From: Spirochaetota bacterium
GTDB lineage: Bacteria > Spirochaetota > Leptospiria > Turneriellales > Turneriellaceae
Length of the DNA stretch: 21,316 nt
NCBI GenBank assembly: GCA_963205035.1
Contig: CAUJII010000085.1
Location: 1 to 21,316, forward strand
Direction of reading: 5' to 3'
Part shown: piece after piece, positions 7,188-14,503 of the stretch
Layout: every line of letters begins with the position of its first letter
How positions within the stretch are numbered: the first letter of the stretch is position 1
Notes under the pieces: model-generated
Databases searched by the model: none
What the model saw: only the letters and a program-made list of their open reading frames with translations
What the model was told of the DNA's origin: nothing
Translations under genes and position numbers: made by a program

Positions 7188-8369
7188 ATGAGAGAAGTAT
7201 ACATTATCGGCGCCGATGAAACGCAGCACGGCAGTTTCAAAGACAAGAATTTTCGTCATCTCATCGCAGAGGCTGGGAACGGGGCGATTAAAGACGCAGG
7301 TATCGACCGCAAAGAAATCCAAGCGCTATATCTCGGCAACTACAACGGTAACGGGCTCAACAACCAAAACACGATGGCAGCTTTGGCGGCAACTTCGCTC
7401 GGAATGCCGCATGCGGCATCGCTCCGGTTTGAAGCGGCGTGCGCGTCGGGGGGAGTCGCTTTCCGCAACGCAATGATCGCTGTCGCGGCAGGCGTATACG
7501 ACACCGTCATGGTGATGGGTGTCGAAAAAATGAACATGCAACCCGAAGAAGTCTCTTACGAAGATCAAATGAAGGCCGCGCTTTCGGGCGTCGATTACCT
7601 CTACGAAGCGGGTGTCGGCATGAATGGCACGACAATGTTCGCGATGTTCGCACACCGCCACATGCACGAGTTCGGAACGACACGCAAGCAGTTGGCGCAG
7701 GTCTGCGAAAAGAATAAATACCACGGATCGCTCAACCCGTACGCTTACAAGCAACGCGAGATTCCGCTTGAGAAAATTTTGAAATCTCCTATCATTGCGA
7801 CTCCTTTCAGTGCGCAAGAAGTCTCGCTCATCACCGACGGTGCTGCGGCTGTGGTAATTACCACAAAAGACCGCGCAAAAGCGCTCGGCAAAAAGAATGC
7901 GGTTAAAGTACTCGGGTCGGGTCACGGCGGCGCATCGTTTTCTGTCGCGTTCCGAGCGAAGCATACCGAGTCAGAGGCGACAAAATCTGCCGCAGCGGAA
8001 GCGTACAAGATGGCGAATCTCAAACCCACCGATATTTCGGTCGCAGAATGCCACGACTGCTTCAGCTTCACGGAAATTATGAACGTCGAAGATTTGGGGT
8101 TCACCGAAAAAGGCAAAGGGGGGCATTTTGCCGAAGAAGGCCATTCGCGTTTAGGCGGCAAGCTCCCGATCAACACATCCGGCGGGTTGACTGCAAAGGG
8201 CCATCCGATAGGGGCCACAGGAGTCGGCCAAATCGTTGAAATGGCGTGGCAGCTTCAGGATAAATCCGACAAGCGGCAAGTGAAGAATGCGAAATATGCG
8301 CTCACGCATGTTTTGGGCGGGCCGGCATCTGTTTCGACAGTCCACATTTTAGGAAGGAGCGATATATGA
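7188..8369 (+). CDS. Thiolase-family protein, non-classical SCP2/lipid-transfer type
   Basis: 393 residues of the thiolase superfamily. The nucleophilic Cys is C85 in FEAACASGG, H289 is in ECHDCFSF and H339 in GHPIGATG. The second catalytic Cys of classical thiolases (CxG near the C-terminus) is absent: the corresponding segment reads THVLGGPASVS. That marks the SCP2-like/archaeal-type subgroup, whose members act as acetoacetyl-CoA thiolases or retro-aldolases with a DUF35 partner. The next gene encodes exactly such a DUF35 protein and overlaps by ATGA, so the two probably form one complex acting on acyl-CoA thioesters in the cytoplasm. Ribosome binding site AGGAGG sits 4 bp before the ATG. 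The substrate cannot be read from the sequence. The gene lies behind a large palindrome that may be its operator. Confidence 0.85.
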   Translation: MREVYIIGADETQHGSFKDKNFRHLIAEAGNGAIKDAGIDRKEIQALYLGNYNGNGLNNQNTMAALAATSLGMPHAASLRFEAACASGGVAFRNAMIAVAAGVYDTVMVMGVEKMNMQPEEVSYEDQMKAALSGVDYLYEAGVGMNGTTMFAMFAHRHMHEFGTTRKQLAQVCEKNKYHGSLNPYAYKQREIPLEKILKSPIIATPFSAQEVSLITDGAAAVVITTKDRAKALGKKNAVKVLGSGHGGASFSVAFRAKHTESEATKSAAAEAYKMANLKPTDISVAECHDCFSFTEIMNVEDLGFTEKGKGGHFAEEGHSRLGGKLPINTSGGLTAKGHPIGATGVGQIVEMAWQLQDKSDKRQVKNAKYALTHVLGGPASVSTVHILGRSDI

Positions 8370-8722
8370 GTGAATCATTGGTTGCCGAGCGCAGTCGAGG
8401 CATACCTGCAGTGAAATGCAAAGATTGCGGCACACCGCACCCCAAGGGAATCGCGGCTTGCCCTGCATGCGGCGGGATGAATTTGGATGATTACGAAGCA
8501 AAAGGAAGCGGTTCGATTTTTACCTATTCGGTAAACACCTTTGTGCCGCTCGGAAAGAACAAGGCGCGCGCTCCGTATTGCATCGCAGTCGTTGAAACCG
8601 ACGATAAGATGCGCATCACAGGAATTGTCGAAATGGCAGACGCCAACACGGCAAAGATTGGCGACAAGGTGCAATTCAAAGCGTACGAAGACAAGCTCAC
8701 TCCAATTTTTGAGCGAGTGTAA
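8366..8722 (+). CDS. DUF35 zinc-ribbon/OB-fold protein, thiolase partner
   Basis: 118 residues. The N-terminal rubredoxin-like zinc ribbon has CKDC (C18, C21) and CPAC (C32, C35), followed by a short linker and an OB-fold (GSIFTYSVNTFVPLG to KVQFKAYED). This is the ChsH2/DUF35 architecture. In archaea such a protein bridges acetoacetyl-CoA thiolase and HMG-CoA synthase; in steroid-degrading bacteria it binds the acyl-CoA for an Ltp2-type aldolase. The start overlaps the thiolase stop (ATGA at 8366-8369), with ribosome binding site AGGAAGGAG at 8351-8359. Together with the thiolase it forms a two-gene unit closed by the terminator at 8816-8842. No HMG-CoA synthase or dehydratase gene accompanies it. 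Confidence 0.84.
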   Translation: MSESLVAERSRGIPAVKCKDCGTPHPKGIAACPACGGMNLDDYEAKGSGSIFTYSVNTFVPLGKNKARAPYCIAVVETDDKMRITGIVEMADANTAKIGDKVQFKAYEDKLTPIFERV

Positions 8723-8755
8723 GAATCGAAGCGGTTTTCTAATTGCCTCGATTTT

Positions 8756-8884
8756 GCTCACTTCGATACATTTTTGCGCCGGTGGCAAAGTGCTCCGCGC
8801 TTGGTTTCGATAAGAAAAACGCCCGTCTTACGGGCATTTTTCACTCAACCAGCGCACGGAGTGTATCGAAGCCAGGCGCAAAAA
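8756..8884. repeat. Dispersed-repeat cluster with CTTCGATACA and TTTTTGCGCC arms
   Basis: Positions 8756-8778 (GCTCACTTCGATACATTTTTGCG) match 291-313 at 22 of 23 bases in the same orientation. A rearranged inverted relative lies at 8859-8884: TGTATCGAAG and GGCGCAAAAA are reverse complements of parts of the first copy, and the second forms a perfect 10-bp inverted repeat with TTTTTGCGCC at 8771-8780. The terminator lies between them. No open reading frame of substance covers this stretch. It looks like a non-coding dispersed element. Confidence 0.55.
8816..8842 (+). terminator. Rho-independent terminator of the thiolase operon
   Basis: GCCCGT-CTT-ACGGGC (8821-8835) forms a 6-bp GC-rich stem with a 3-nt loop, preceded by AAAAA and followed by ATTTTT, so it can work from either strand. 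It lies about 95 bp after the stop of the DUF35 gene. Confidence 0.75.
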
Positions 8885-8943
8885 CACTCCGAAGACGGAG
8901 ACCGAAAACTCTTCTCAGCAACCGCGTGGATGCTATTTTTTTT

Positions 8944-8987
8944 GCCAATTCCGGTCGTTGAGCGAAGTCGAAACGCCCGGAATTGGC
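8944..8987. repeat. REP-like hairpin downstream of dinB
   Basis: GCCAATTCCGG (8944-8954) and CCGGAATTGGC (8977-8987) are perfect 11-bp inverted arms. Inside them CGTT (8956-8959) pairs with AACG (8972-8975), leaving a loop around GAGCGAAGTCGA. Eight T precede the left arm on the plus strand, the wrong side for a plus-strand terminator, and no T-run follows on the minus strand, so I call it a repeat rather than a terminator. The loop core resembles short palindromic repeats common in many genomes. Confidence 0.6.
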
Positions 8988-9005
8988 TCAAATTAGACTA
9001 CCGCG

Positions 9006-10091
9006 TCAAAATAACCATAGCTGCTCGCCTACCTGCGCAGTATAAAGATGGGAGAGCTGAATCCCCAACAAGCGGATTTTTTCAGTGCGAACCGTTTCGC
9101 GAGAAACGTTCCGATTAAAAATTTGTAATGCAACATTTTCTAATACCAGTGCAGAGCGTATCGGCGTGGGGTATGTTTGCGAGCGCGTAATGGTGTGAAA
9201 ATCGGCGAAGCGGATTTTTAACGTCACCGTCCGACCCGATATATTTTTTTGCCGCATGTGTGCCGCCAGCTCTGCCGCGATCTGAAGAAGCGCATCTTGT
9301 GTTTTTTCGAGCGTCTCTAAATCCGTTTCAAAGGTGCGCTCTTCTCCAAAAGATTTGCGTTCGTGTTCTGTAAAGCTATCGCTATCGCGCCCGTTGACGA
9401 GGTCGAAGAGTTTCTCCCCCCACTTACCCAACGTCTGCACAAGCAGCGAACGCTCCGCTTGTTGCAGATCGCCGATCTTACGAAACCCTAACCGGTTCAG
9501 ACTTTGTTTTGCTTTAGGGCCGACGCCCGGTATCGCCTCCACTGCGAGCGGGGCAAGGAACGTACACTCCTTGCCTGGATGGACGAGCGTTAGTCCGTCG
9601 GGCTTTTGAATTTCCGTCGCCATTTTTGCGAGCGTGCGCCCCGTGGCTATTCCAATCGTACAGGAGAGTTCGGTTTCCTCGCGCACCTTGTTCTTGATAG
9701 CGTGGCCTAATTTCAACCACGTACCGAATTCTTCTCCCAAGTGGGAGCAATCCAACACCGCTTCGTCGATCGACATGCGCAAGAGCGTATCGCTGAAAGT
9801 AGACAGCACTCTGATAATTTCGTTCGAGGCTTCCATGTAACGCGCGAAACGGTGCGGCAGAAAAATTGCTTCGGGACAAAGTTTATACGCTGTTGCGACG
9901 GGTTGCGCAGACCGCACGCCAAACTTCCGCGCTTCGTAACTCGCCGCACTCACGACACCGCGCCCCTTCCCCTGGATGGGGTCGGCACCCACGACGATGG
10001 GTTTGCCTTTGAGACTCGCATTGTCGCGCACTTCGACGCTTGTAAAAAAAGCGTCCATGTCGACGTGGACAATCGTGCGGTAGTTAATCAT
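9006..10091 (-). CDS. dinB: DNA polymerase IV (Y-family translesion polymerase)
   Basis: 361 residues from ATG 10091. The Y-family active site is complete: HVDMDAFFTSVE (D-x-D) at the N-terminus and SIDEAVLD about 100 residues on. A helix-hairpin-helix (VEAIPGVGPKAKQSLNRLG) and the little-finger domain (SGRTVTLKIRFADFHTITRS) follow. The protein ends GEQLWLF, a C-terminal beta-clamp binding motif of the QLxLF type, so it should be recruited by the sliding clamp to copy past DNA damage. The frame can be extended to a TTG at 10109, but conserved sequence begins at MINYRTIVHVDMDAF. It lies 46 bp behind a beta-barrel protein gene on the same strand and is probably cotranscribed. I see no LexA-type box nearby. 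Confidence 0.93.
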   Translation of the reverse strand: MINYRTIVHVDMDAFFTSVEVRDNASLKGKPIVVGADPIQGKGRGVVSAASYEARKFGVRSAQPVATAYKLCPEAIFLPHRFARYMEASNEIIRVLSTFSDTLLRMSIDEAVLDCSHLGEEFGTWLKLGHAIKNKVREETELSCTIGIATGRTLAKMATEIQKPDGLTLVHPGKECTFLAPLAVEAIPGVGPKAKQSLNRLGFRKIGDLQQAERSLLVQTLGKWGEKLFDLVNGRDSDSFTEHERKSFGEERTFETDLETLEKTQDALLQIAAELAAHMRQKNISGRTVTLKIRFADFHTITRSQTYPTPIRSALVLENVALQIFNRNVSRETVRTEKIRLLGIQLSHLYTAQVGEQLWLF

Positions 10092-10137
10092 GGCTCGCGC
10101 CGAAGGCAAACCTGTCGGCTACCCGAGTTCTATGACT

Positions 10138-10701
10138 TCAAACGACGCGTGTCAATATATTTTCGTCGGTGTGTTCGAAGTCGCGTCCATAGATAAACAG
10201 ATTTGTCAGCATCTTGTAGCGCATTGTGTCGCCCTCGACCGACAACTGCATTTGAAATGCGCGGGTTGTTGCTTTCTTCTCTAAAAACTTCGATTGGATT
10301 ATGCCATAGTTTTTGTCGTCTATGTTTGCAACCAACTCATATTCTGTGACAGCCCCTTTCACAGTCGCACGCCCTTGCGCGAGAACACACATTGCGCGGG
10401 GGATTGTCAAAGAGTAAAACAGTTCGTCTTTTTCTTTGTCGAGATACCAATACCCAACTTGGTGGTGGAATAATTTGTTGTCGGATTTACGCGTGACACT
10501 CTGGGTATATTGCAGCACGACGAGGGTTTGCTCTTCGGCGTTGACAGCATCGCCCACCGGTGCGATAGTAATCGTTTCAAAGTACGCGGCTTTTTCTTCG
10601 CCATCGGGTTCGGGAGAGGTATCCATGCCTTTATTGCCTTCCCAAATGCCGATGAGGGGGAAAAGTGCGCCGTTAAACTCTTTTGAGTCGATGTCTTCCA
10701 T
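10138..10701 (-). CDS. Nitrobindin/THAP4-like beta-barrel protein
   Basis: 187 residues, no signal peptide. The N-terminal GIWEGNKG (residues 18-25) is close to the GxWxGxG signature of the nitrobindin/FABP-like heme-binding barrel family. Strand-rich segments follow (YFETITIAPVGD, LVVLQYTQSV, HHQVGYWYLD, DELFYSLTIPRAMCVLAQGRA), and the C-terminal stretch HTDENILTRVV has His177 where nitrobindins carry the axial heme ligand region (usual ending H...L.RV). Family members bind ferric heme and react with NO or peroxynitrite; heme binding here is inferred and needs His177. Length is close to the family norm. An 11-bp palindrome CTACATTGTAG (10705-10715) lies immediately upstream of the start. dinB follows on the same strand. 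Confidence 0.65.
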   Translation of the reverse strand: MEDIDSKEFNGALFPLIGIWEGNKGMDTSPEPDGEEKAAYFETITIAPVGDAVNAEEQTLVVLQYTQSVTRKSDNKLFHHQVGYWYLDKEKDELFYSLTIPRAMCVLAQGRATVKGAVTEYELVANIDDKNYGIIQSKFLEKKATTRAFQMQLSVEGDTMRYKMLTNLFIYGRDFEHTDENILTRVV

Positions 10702-10741
10702 GCGCTACATTGTAGATATTCCGTAACGTGGCAATTACTAA

Positions 10742-10953
10742 GAGCCTGTGCGGGAACTCGTGCAAACGATGCGAAATGACAATTTTTTCTGCGAAAAGAA
10801 CGCGCGTTGCTACAAAAAATAGCAAATCAGCGCGAATTCCGGGCGTCTGCGGCCGCACGTCGAGCGAATCGGAACGATTTGCGGGAGAATTTGCGCTGAT
10901 TAGCGTGGGCTTGGCGCAGAGAAAATTGTACCAATGAGTTCCCGCACAGGCTC
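10742..10953. repeat. 212-bp nested palindrome with perfect 18-bp terminal inverted repeats
   Basis: GAGCCTGTGCGGGAACTC (10742-10759) is exactly reverse-complemented at 10936-10953. Two further inverted pairs lie inside it in proper order: about 10777-10793 with 10916-10931 (GACAATTTTTTCTGCG against CGCAGAGAAAATTGTA), and AATCAGCGCGAATTC (10825-10839) with GAATTTGCGCTGATT (10887-10901), 14 of 15 matching. The intervening segments differ in length. This covers most of the gap 10702-11032, which contains no convincing gene. A related copy GGGAACTCGCGCAAGCG lies at 10965-10981. It could be a MITE-like element, a large transcribed hairpin, or remnants of small palindromic repeats. No target-site duplication is visible. 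Confidence 0.65.
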
Positions 10954-11032
10954 CGAGCCAAGACGGGAACTCGCGCAAGCGAGTTTACGCTATGTCGAAA
11001 GCGTATTTATTGCCGATACTCCCCACTATTTT

Positions 11033-12928
11033 ATGATCAGTCTGCAAAACTTAGCGATGTCCTATGGCGCGCGCGACCTTTTTGAAAAAGTCTCGCTGCA
11101 ACTTAACGAGGGGGTGCGTTATGGAATCACCGGCGCGAACGGTTCCGGCAAGTCGACACTCCTTCGGTTAATTGCCGGAAGGGAGCACGCAAGCGAAGGC
11201 AAAATTGATATTCAAAAGGGAGTACGGATTGCTTTCTTAGAACAAAACCTCCCCGTAGGCGAGAGTGAAACAGCCATCGAAATTGTCGTCGGTGGGGATG
11301 AAATTTTGACGCAAGCGTTAAGAGAGCGCGAAAATGCCGACGCCGACCCTGTCCACGCCGGCGAAATCGAAGAGATTATCCGCTCGCGCGAAGGCTACCG
11401 TGCAGACGCGGAGGCGGCTCGACTCTTGTCGGGGTTGGGTCTTCCCGACGAAGTGCACACGATTCCCGCACGCTCTCTCTCGGGTGGACAGATGATGCGC
11501 GTTCTCATCGCGCGCGCGCTTTTTGCGAAAGGCGAAGTGCTCCTCTTTGACGAACCGACGAACCACTTAGATATGCCCGGCATCCAATGGCTCGAAAATT
11601 TTTTGTTGCACGAGTTCGACGGCATGCTGCTTCTGATTACTCACGACAGAGGTTTTCTTTCTGCGCTCTCCGAGCAAATTTTGGATGTAGACTATAAAAC
11701 TATTACGCTTTTTAATATGGGGTATAAGCGCTTTGTCGGTGCGCGTACCTTGGCGGCGGAGCAAAAAGAACGAGAAGCGGACGCGGCAAAAAAGAAAATC
11801 GCGGAGCTTACCGAGTTTATCGACCGCTTCAAGGCAAAGGCTTCAAAAGCACGGCAAGCGCAGTCGCGAGTAAAGCAAGTTGAAAAGATTGAAATCCCAG
11901 AAATTATTGCATCGTCGCGCCGCAAACCTTCGTTCTTCTTTAACTATGAACGCGAGTCGGGCCGCGATGTTTTGAACGTCCACAACGCGGCGATGGAGTT
12001 TGGCGCGCTCAAACTTTTTTCTGCCGCCGAGATGCAACTGCGCAAGCAAGACAAGGTCGCCATTGTCGGCCCGAACGGTCACGGTAAGACGACTCTTCTC
12101 AAGATTATTGCGGGTGAGTTGACTCCGACAGTCGGGACTGTCCACTTCGGCCACGAAGTCCGGTTGGGGTATTACGCTCAGGTGCACGAAGACTTGCGTA
12201 AGTTGGCGGATCCCATGCACGAACACTTGCACAACCTGCACCCGCAAAAAGCGATTAAAGAAGTGCGCACGGCGTTGGGGCACATGCTTTTTGAAGGCGA
12301 CGAACAGAAGAAGAGCCTCAAAGCACTTTCGGGCGGCGAGATGGCGCGATATGTTTTTGCGGACTTGATGTTGCGCAAGCCGAACTTTCTTGTGTTGGAC
12401 GAACCGACCAACCACTTAGACATCGAAGGCATCGAAGCGTTAGAAGAGGCATTGCAAAAATATCAAGGCACAGTGCTTATGGTGAGCCACGACCGTGCGT
12501 TCATCAGACGCGTGTGCACGCGAGTCTTTGAACTCAAGAACGGAACTCTGAGCGAACTCTTGTCGGGAGTCGACGCTCTCGACTCACTCGAAGACACAGC
12601 AGACGAAAAGACTGCATCGAAACGCAAAAGCGGCGTCGATGGGATGAATACCACAAACGCGAAAGAAAGCAATTTGAGTTATGACGAGCGCAAGCGTCTC
12701 AAGAGCGAGGCGGGAAAAACGCAAACACAAATCAAGCGTTTAGAAGAATCGATTGCCGCGCACGAGAAGACGCTCAAAGACTTGGACGCTCTCTTTGCGA
12801 ACGGCGAGGATCTTGCAAAACTAACGCCAGAAGAGATTAGAGCGAAGAGCGAGAATCGAGCGGAGACCCAAAAAGCGCTCGATGCTGCGCTCGAACTGTG
12901 GGAAAAAACACACGCAGCATCAGTATAA
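11033..12928 (+). CDS. ABC-F family ribosome-associated ATPase
   Basis: 631 residues with two ABC domains and no membrane segments. Domain 1: Walker A GANGSGKST (34-42), signature LSGGQ (149-153), DEPTNHLD (173-180). Domain 2: GPNGHGKTT (346-354), LSGGE (432-436), DEPTNHLD (456-463). The P-site tRNA interaction linker lies between them (KIAELTEFIDRFKAKASKAR, about 255-285, basic helical hairpin). About 110 residues follow domain 2, charged and coiled-coil-like, as in Uup/YheS-type members. ABC-F proteins bind the ribosomal E site and relieve stalls or, in some cases, antibiotics. The frame can be read from ATG 10934, but that start lies in the terminal repeat of the palindrome and the added 33 residues are not family-like, so ATG 11033 (MISLQNLAMSYG) is preferred. 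Which ABC-F subgroup it belongs to is unresolved. Confidence 0.92.
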   Translation: MISLQNLAMSYGARDLFEKVSLQLNEGVRYGITGANGSGKSTLLRLIAGREHASEGKIDIQKGVRIAFLEQNLPVGESETAIEIVVGGDEILTQALRERENADADPVHAGEIEEIIRSREGYRADAEAARLLSGLGLPDEVHTIPARSLSGGQMMRVLIARALFAKGEVLLFDEPTNHLDMPGIQWLENFLLHEFDGMLLLITHDRGFLSALSEQILDVDYKTITLFNMGYKRFVGARTLAAEQKEREADAAKKKIAELTEFIDRFKAKASKARQAQSRVKQVEKIEIPEIIASSRRKPSFFFNYERESGRDVLNVHNAAMEFGALKLFSAAEMQLRKQDKVAIVGPNGHGKTTLLKIIAGELTPTVGTVHFGHEVRLGYYAQVHEDLRKLADPMHEHLHNLHPQKAIKEVRTALGHMLFEGDEQKKSLKALSGGEMARYVFADLMLRKPNFLVLDEPTNHLDIEGIEALEEALQKYQGTVLMVSHDRAFIRRVCTRVFELKNGTLSELLSGVDALDSLEDTADEKTASKRKSGVDGMNTTNAKESNLSYDERKRLKSEAGKTQTQIKRLEESIAAHEKTLKDLDALFANGEDLAKLTPEEIRAKSENRAETQKALDAALELWEKTHAASV

Positions 12929-12932
12929 AAAT

Positions 12933-12955
12933 TGCTCGACGTATCAGGTCGAGCA
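12933..12955 (+). repeat. Hairpin between the ABC-F gene and dctP
   Basis: TGCTCGAC-GTATCAG-GTCGAGCA is a perfect 8-bp stem with a 7-nt loop, 4 bp after the ABC-F stop and 14 bp before the dctP start. No T-run follows, so it is not a classical terminator; it could stabilise or separate the two coding segments of one mRNA, or be an operator. Confidence 0.5.
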
Positions 12956-12969
12956 CCGCTTGCTCAGTT

Positions 12970-13965
12970 ATGGTACTCCTTAAGAAAATCATCGCTCCAT
13001 TTTTTGTTGGAGCTCTCATAGCACCTGGCGTGCTCTCAGCCGAAGTTGTTCTTAAATATGCGACTCTCGCCCCGGCGAACACAGTTTGGGCGAAGACTGT
13101 GCAAAAGTGCGTCGACGAGATTTCCGCCAAGACAAACGGCGAAGTGCGCGTCAAAGTTTTTTACGGCGGCATCGCGGGCGACGAACCGTCGGTGATGCGT
13201 AAACTCAGAACGGGAACGATTGACATCGCATCGTTTACCGGCCAAACGCTGGGGACTGTGGTTCCTGAATCGCGCCTCTTCGAGTTGCCGTTCTTTTTCG
13301 ACAATACGAAACAAATCGATGCAGTCGTCCAAAGTATTTATCCCGATCTCGCCAAAAAATTCTGGGACAAAGGAATCATTCTTTCGGGTTGGGGTGAGAA
13401 CGGTTTTGTTTACCTCATGAGCAAGAAGCCGATTGCGCGCGTTGCAGATATGCAAGGGGTCAAAATCTGGGCGCCGAAAGGCGACCCACTCGTCAAGGCG
13501 ATGCTCGCGGAATATGGACTGGTGCCGGTGTACTTGGGTTTTGAAGCAGTCTTGCCTCAGCTCAAGACGGGCGGCATCGATGCGTTCTACGCTCCCCCTT
13601 ATGGCGCGATTGGTCTGCAGTGGTTCCGTGAAGCGAAGTATCTCACCAACAGCCGCTTGGCGAACGCAGCGGGGGCAACGCTTTTGTCGCGGTCTGCATA
13701 CGACCGCATTCCGCCCCTCTATAAAGAGATTGTGCATAAGACGCTCGAGAAATACGCAGGACTCTTGACGCAAGAGCTGCGCCACGAAAATGAAAGATCG
13801 CTCAGTATTCTTTACGGCAAGGGACTGACGAAAGTCGAACCCAATGCAGAGGAATTGGCTCAGCTCAAGCAGGCAGCGCTTCGAGTGCAAAACAAGCTGG
13901 TAGGAACTCTCTACTCGAAAGCTCTCTTGAACAAGGCGCGCAAGGCGCGCGATGCGGCGCGGTAG
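12970..13965 (+). CDS. DctP-family TRAP solute-binding protein (TatP-like subgroup)
   Basis: 331 residues. The signal peptide MVLLKKIIAPFFVGALIAPG ends VLSA before EVVLKYATLAPANTVWAK, so the mature protein should be periplasmic. The fold markers of DctP (KYATLAP, VRVKVFYGGIAGDEPSVMRKLRTGTIDIA, LPFFF, LKTGGIDAFYAPP) are present. The Arg that binds the substrate carboxylate in classical DctP/SiaP proteins (G.KIR.P) is replaced: the segment is MQGVKIWAPKGDP with Trp167. This variant, with GAIGLQW following, resembles the TatP-like subgroup thought to bind non-carboxylate, possibly hydrophobic ligands. No DctQ or DctM membrane genes lie in the window. The frame can be extended to GTG 12898, but the signal peptide fixes ATG 12970. 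It lies just after the ABC-F gene, probably on the same transcript. Confidence 0.83.
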   Translation: MVLLKKIIAPFFVGALIAPGVLSAEVVLKYATLAPANTVWAKTVQKCVDEISAKTNGEVRVKVFYGGIAGDEPSVMRKLRTGTIDIASFTGQTLGTVVPESRLFELPFFFDNTKQIDAVVQSIYPDLAKKFWDKGIILSGWGENGFVYLMSKKPIARVADMQGVKIWAPKGDPLVKAMLAEYGLVPVYLGFEAVLPQLKTGGIDAFYAPPYGAIGLQWFREAKYLTNSRLANAAGATLLSRSAYDRIPPLYKEIVHKTLEKYAGLLTQELRHENERSLSILYGKGLTKVEPNAEELAQLKQAALRVQNKLVGTLYSKALLNKARKARDAAR

Positions 13966-14026
13966 CAAGTGTAGGCAAAAAACCAAAAAGTACTTGTCCG
14001 TGGCAAAAAAGCCTGAAAAAGGGCTT

Positions 14027-14386
14027 ATGGCCGTCAAGTCTGGCATCAAGTTAAAAGTCAAGAAAAAAGGCGAGATCAGCATCATCGAAATCGATGGAGC
14101 CATAAAGTCAGGCATGGAGTTCGACTTGGCAGACTCTCTCGAAGCCTGTATGCACGACGTGAAAGTGCCGAAGATTATTGTCGACATGAAAAAAGTGCCT
14201 TTTATCAATTCGGCGGCTCTCGGCATCTTACTCAACATTTTCAAAGAGATTGAGCGCCGCAACGGGCGTTTTGGTCTGTGCGCCATTAGCTCCGACGTCG
14301 ATCACCTGCTTGAAATAACAAAGCTCGGTTCTATTTTCGATATTTACAAGAACCAAGACGACGCTCTCGATTCGATAGAAGACTAA
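14027..14386 (+). CDS. STAS-domain anti-sigma-factor antagonist (SpoIIAA-like)
   Basis: 119 residues from ATG 14027, preceded by AAAAAGGGCTT with a weak ribosome binding site. The STAS core is clear: ISIIEIDGAIKSGMEFDLADS, IIVDMKKVPFINSAALGILL with the phosphorylatable Ser62, and FGLCAISSDVDHLLEITKLG. Such proteins, when unphosphorylated, bind an anti-sigma kinase and free its sigma factor. The frame opens earlier (13952 or GTG 14000), overlapping the end of dctP, but the upstream residues are basic and not part of the domain. No anti-sigma kinase or PP2C phosphatase is adjacent, so its partner must be elsewhere. It may also act in a non-sigma signalling role. Confidence 0.8.
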   Translation: MAVKSGIKLKVKKKGEISIIEIDGAIKSGMEFDLADSLEACMHDVKVPKIIVDMKKVPFINSAALGILLNIFKEIERRNGRFGLCAISSDVDHLLEITKLGSIFDIYKNQDDALDSIED

Positions 14387-14503
14387 CTATTGGCGGCAAC
14401 GCCTCAAAAACTGTGGTATTACTCCCCCAACGCAGTCTTGATGCGCTCTCGCAGGTCTCTGCTTGTCGGCCGCAGTGCTGATTTGTAATAGTTACTCTCT
14501 TTT

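Noticed and set aside
7326..7964. Minus-strand open frame (212 codons) opposite the thiolase
   Set aside because: Shadow of a well-conserved thiolase with complete active-site motifs; no start-site signals and unlikely residue content.
10934..11032. Upstream ATG start of the ABC-F protein
   Set aside because: The extra 33 residues come from the terminal arm of the palindrome and do not resemble ABC-F N-termini; the family sequence begins at ATG 11033.
13036..14286. Long minus-strand open frame (416 codons) opposite dctP
   Set aside because: It is antisense to a clear DctP protein and the STAS domain, has Arg/Phe/His-rich composition without any recognisable motif, and lies in a GC-rich region where stop codons are rare on the other strand.
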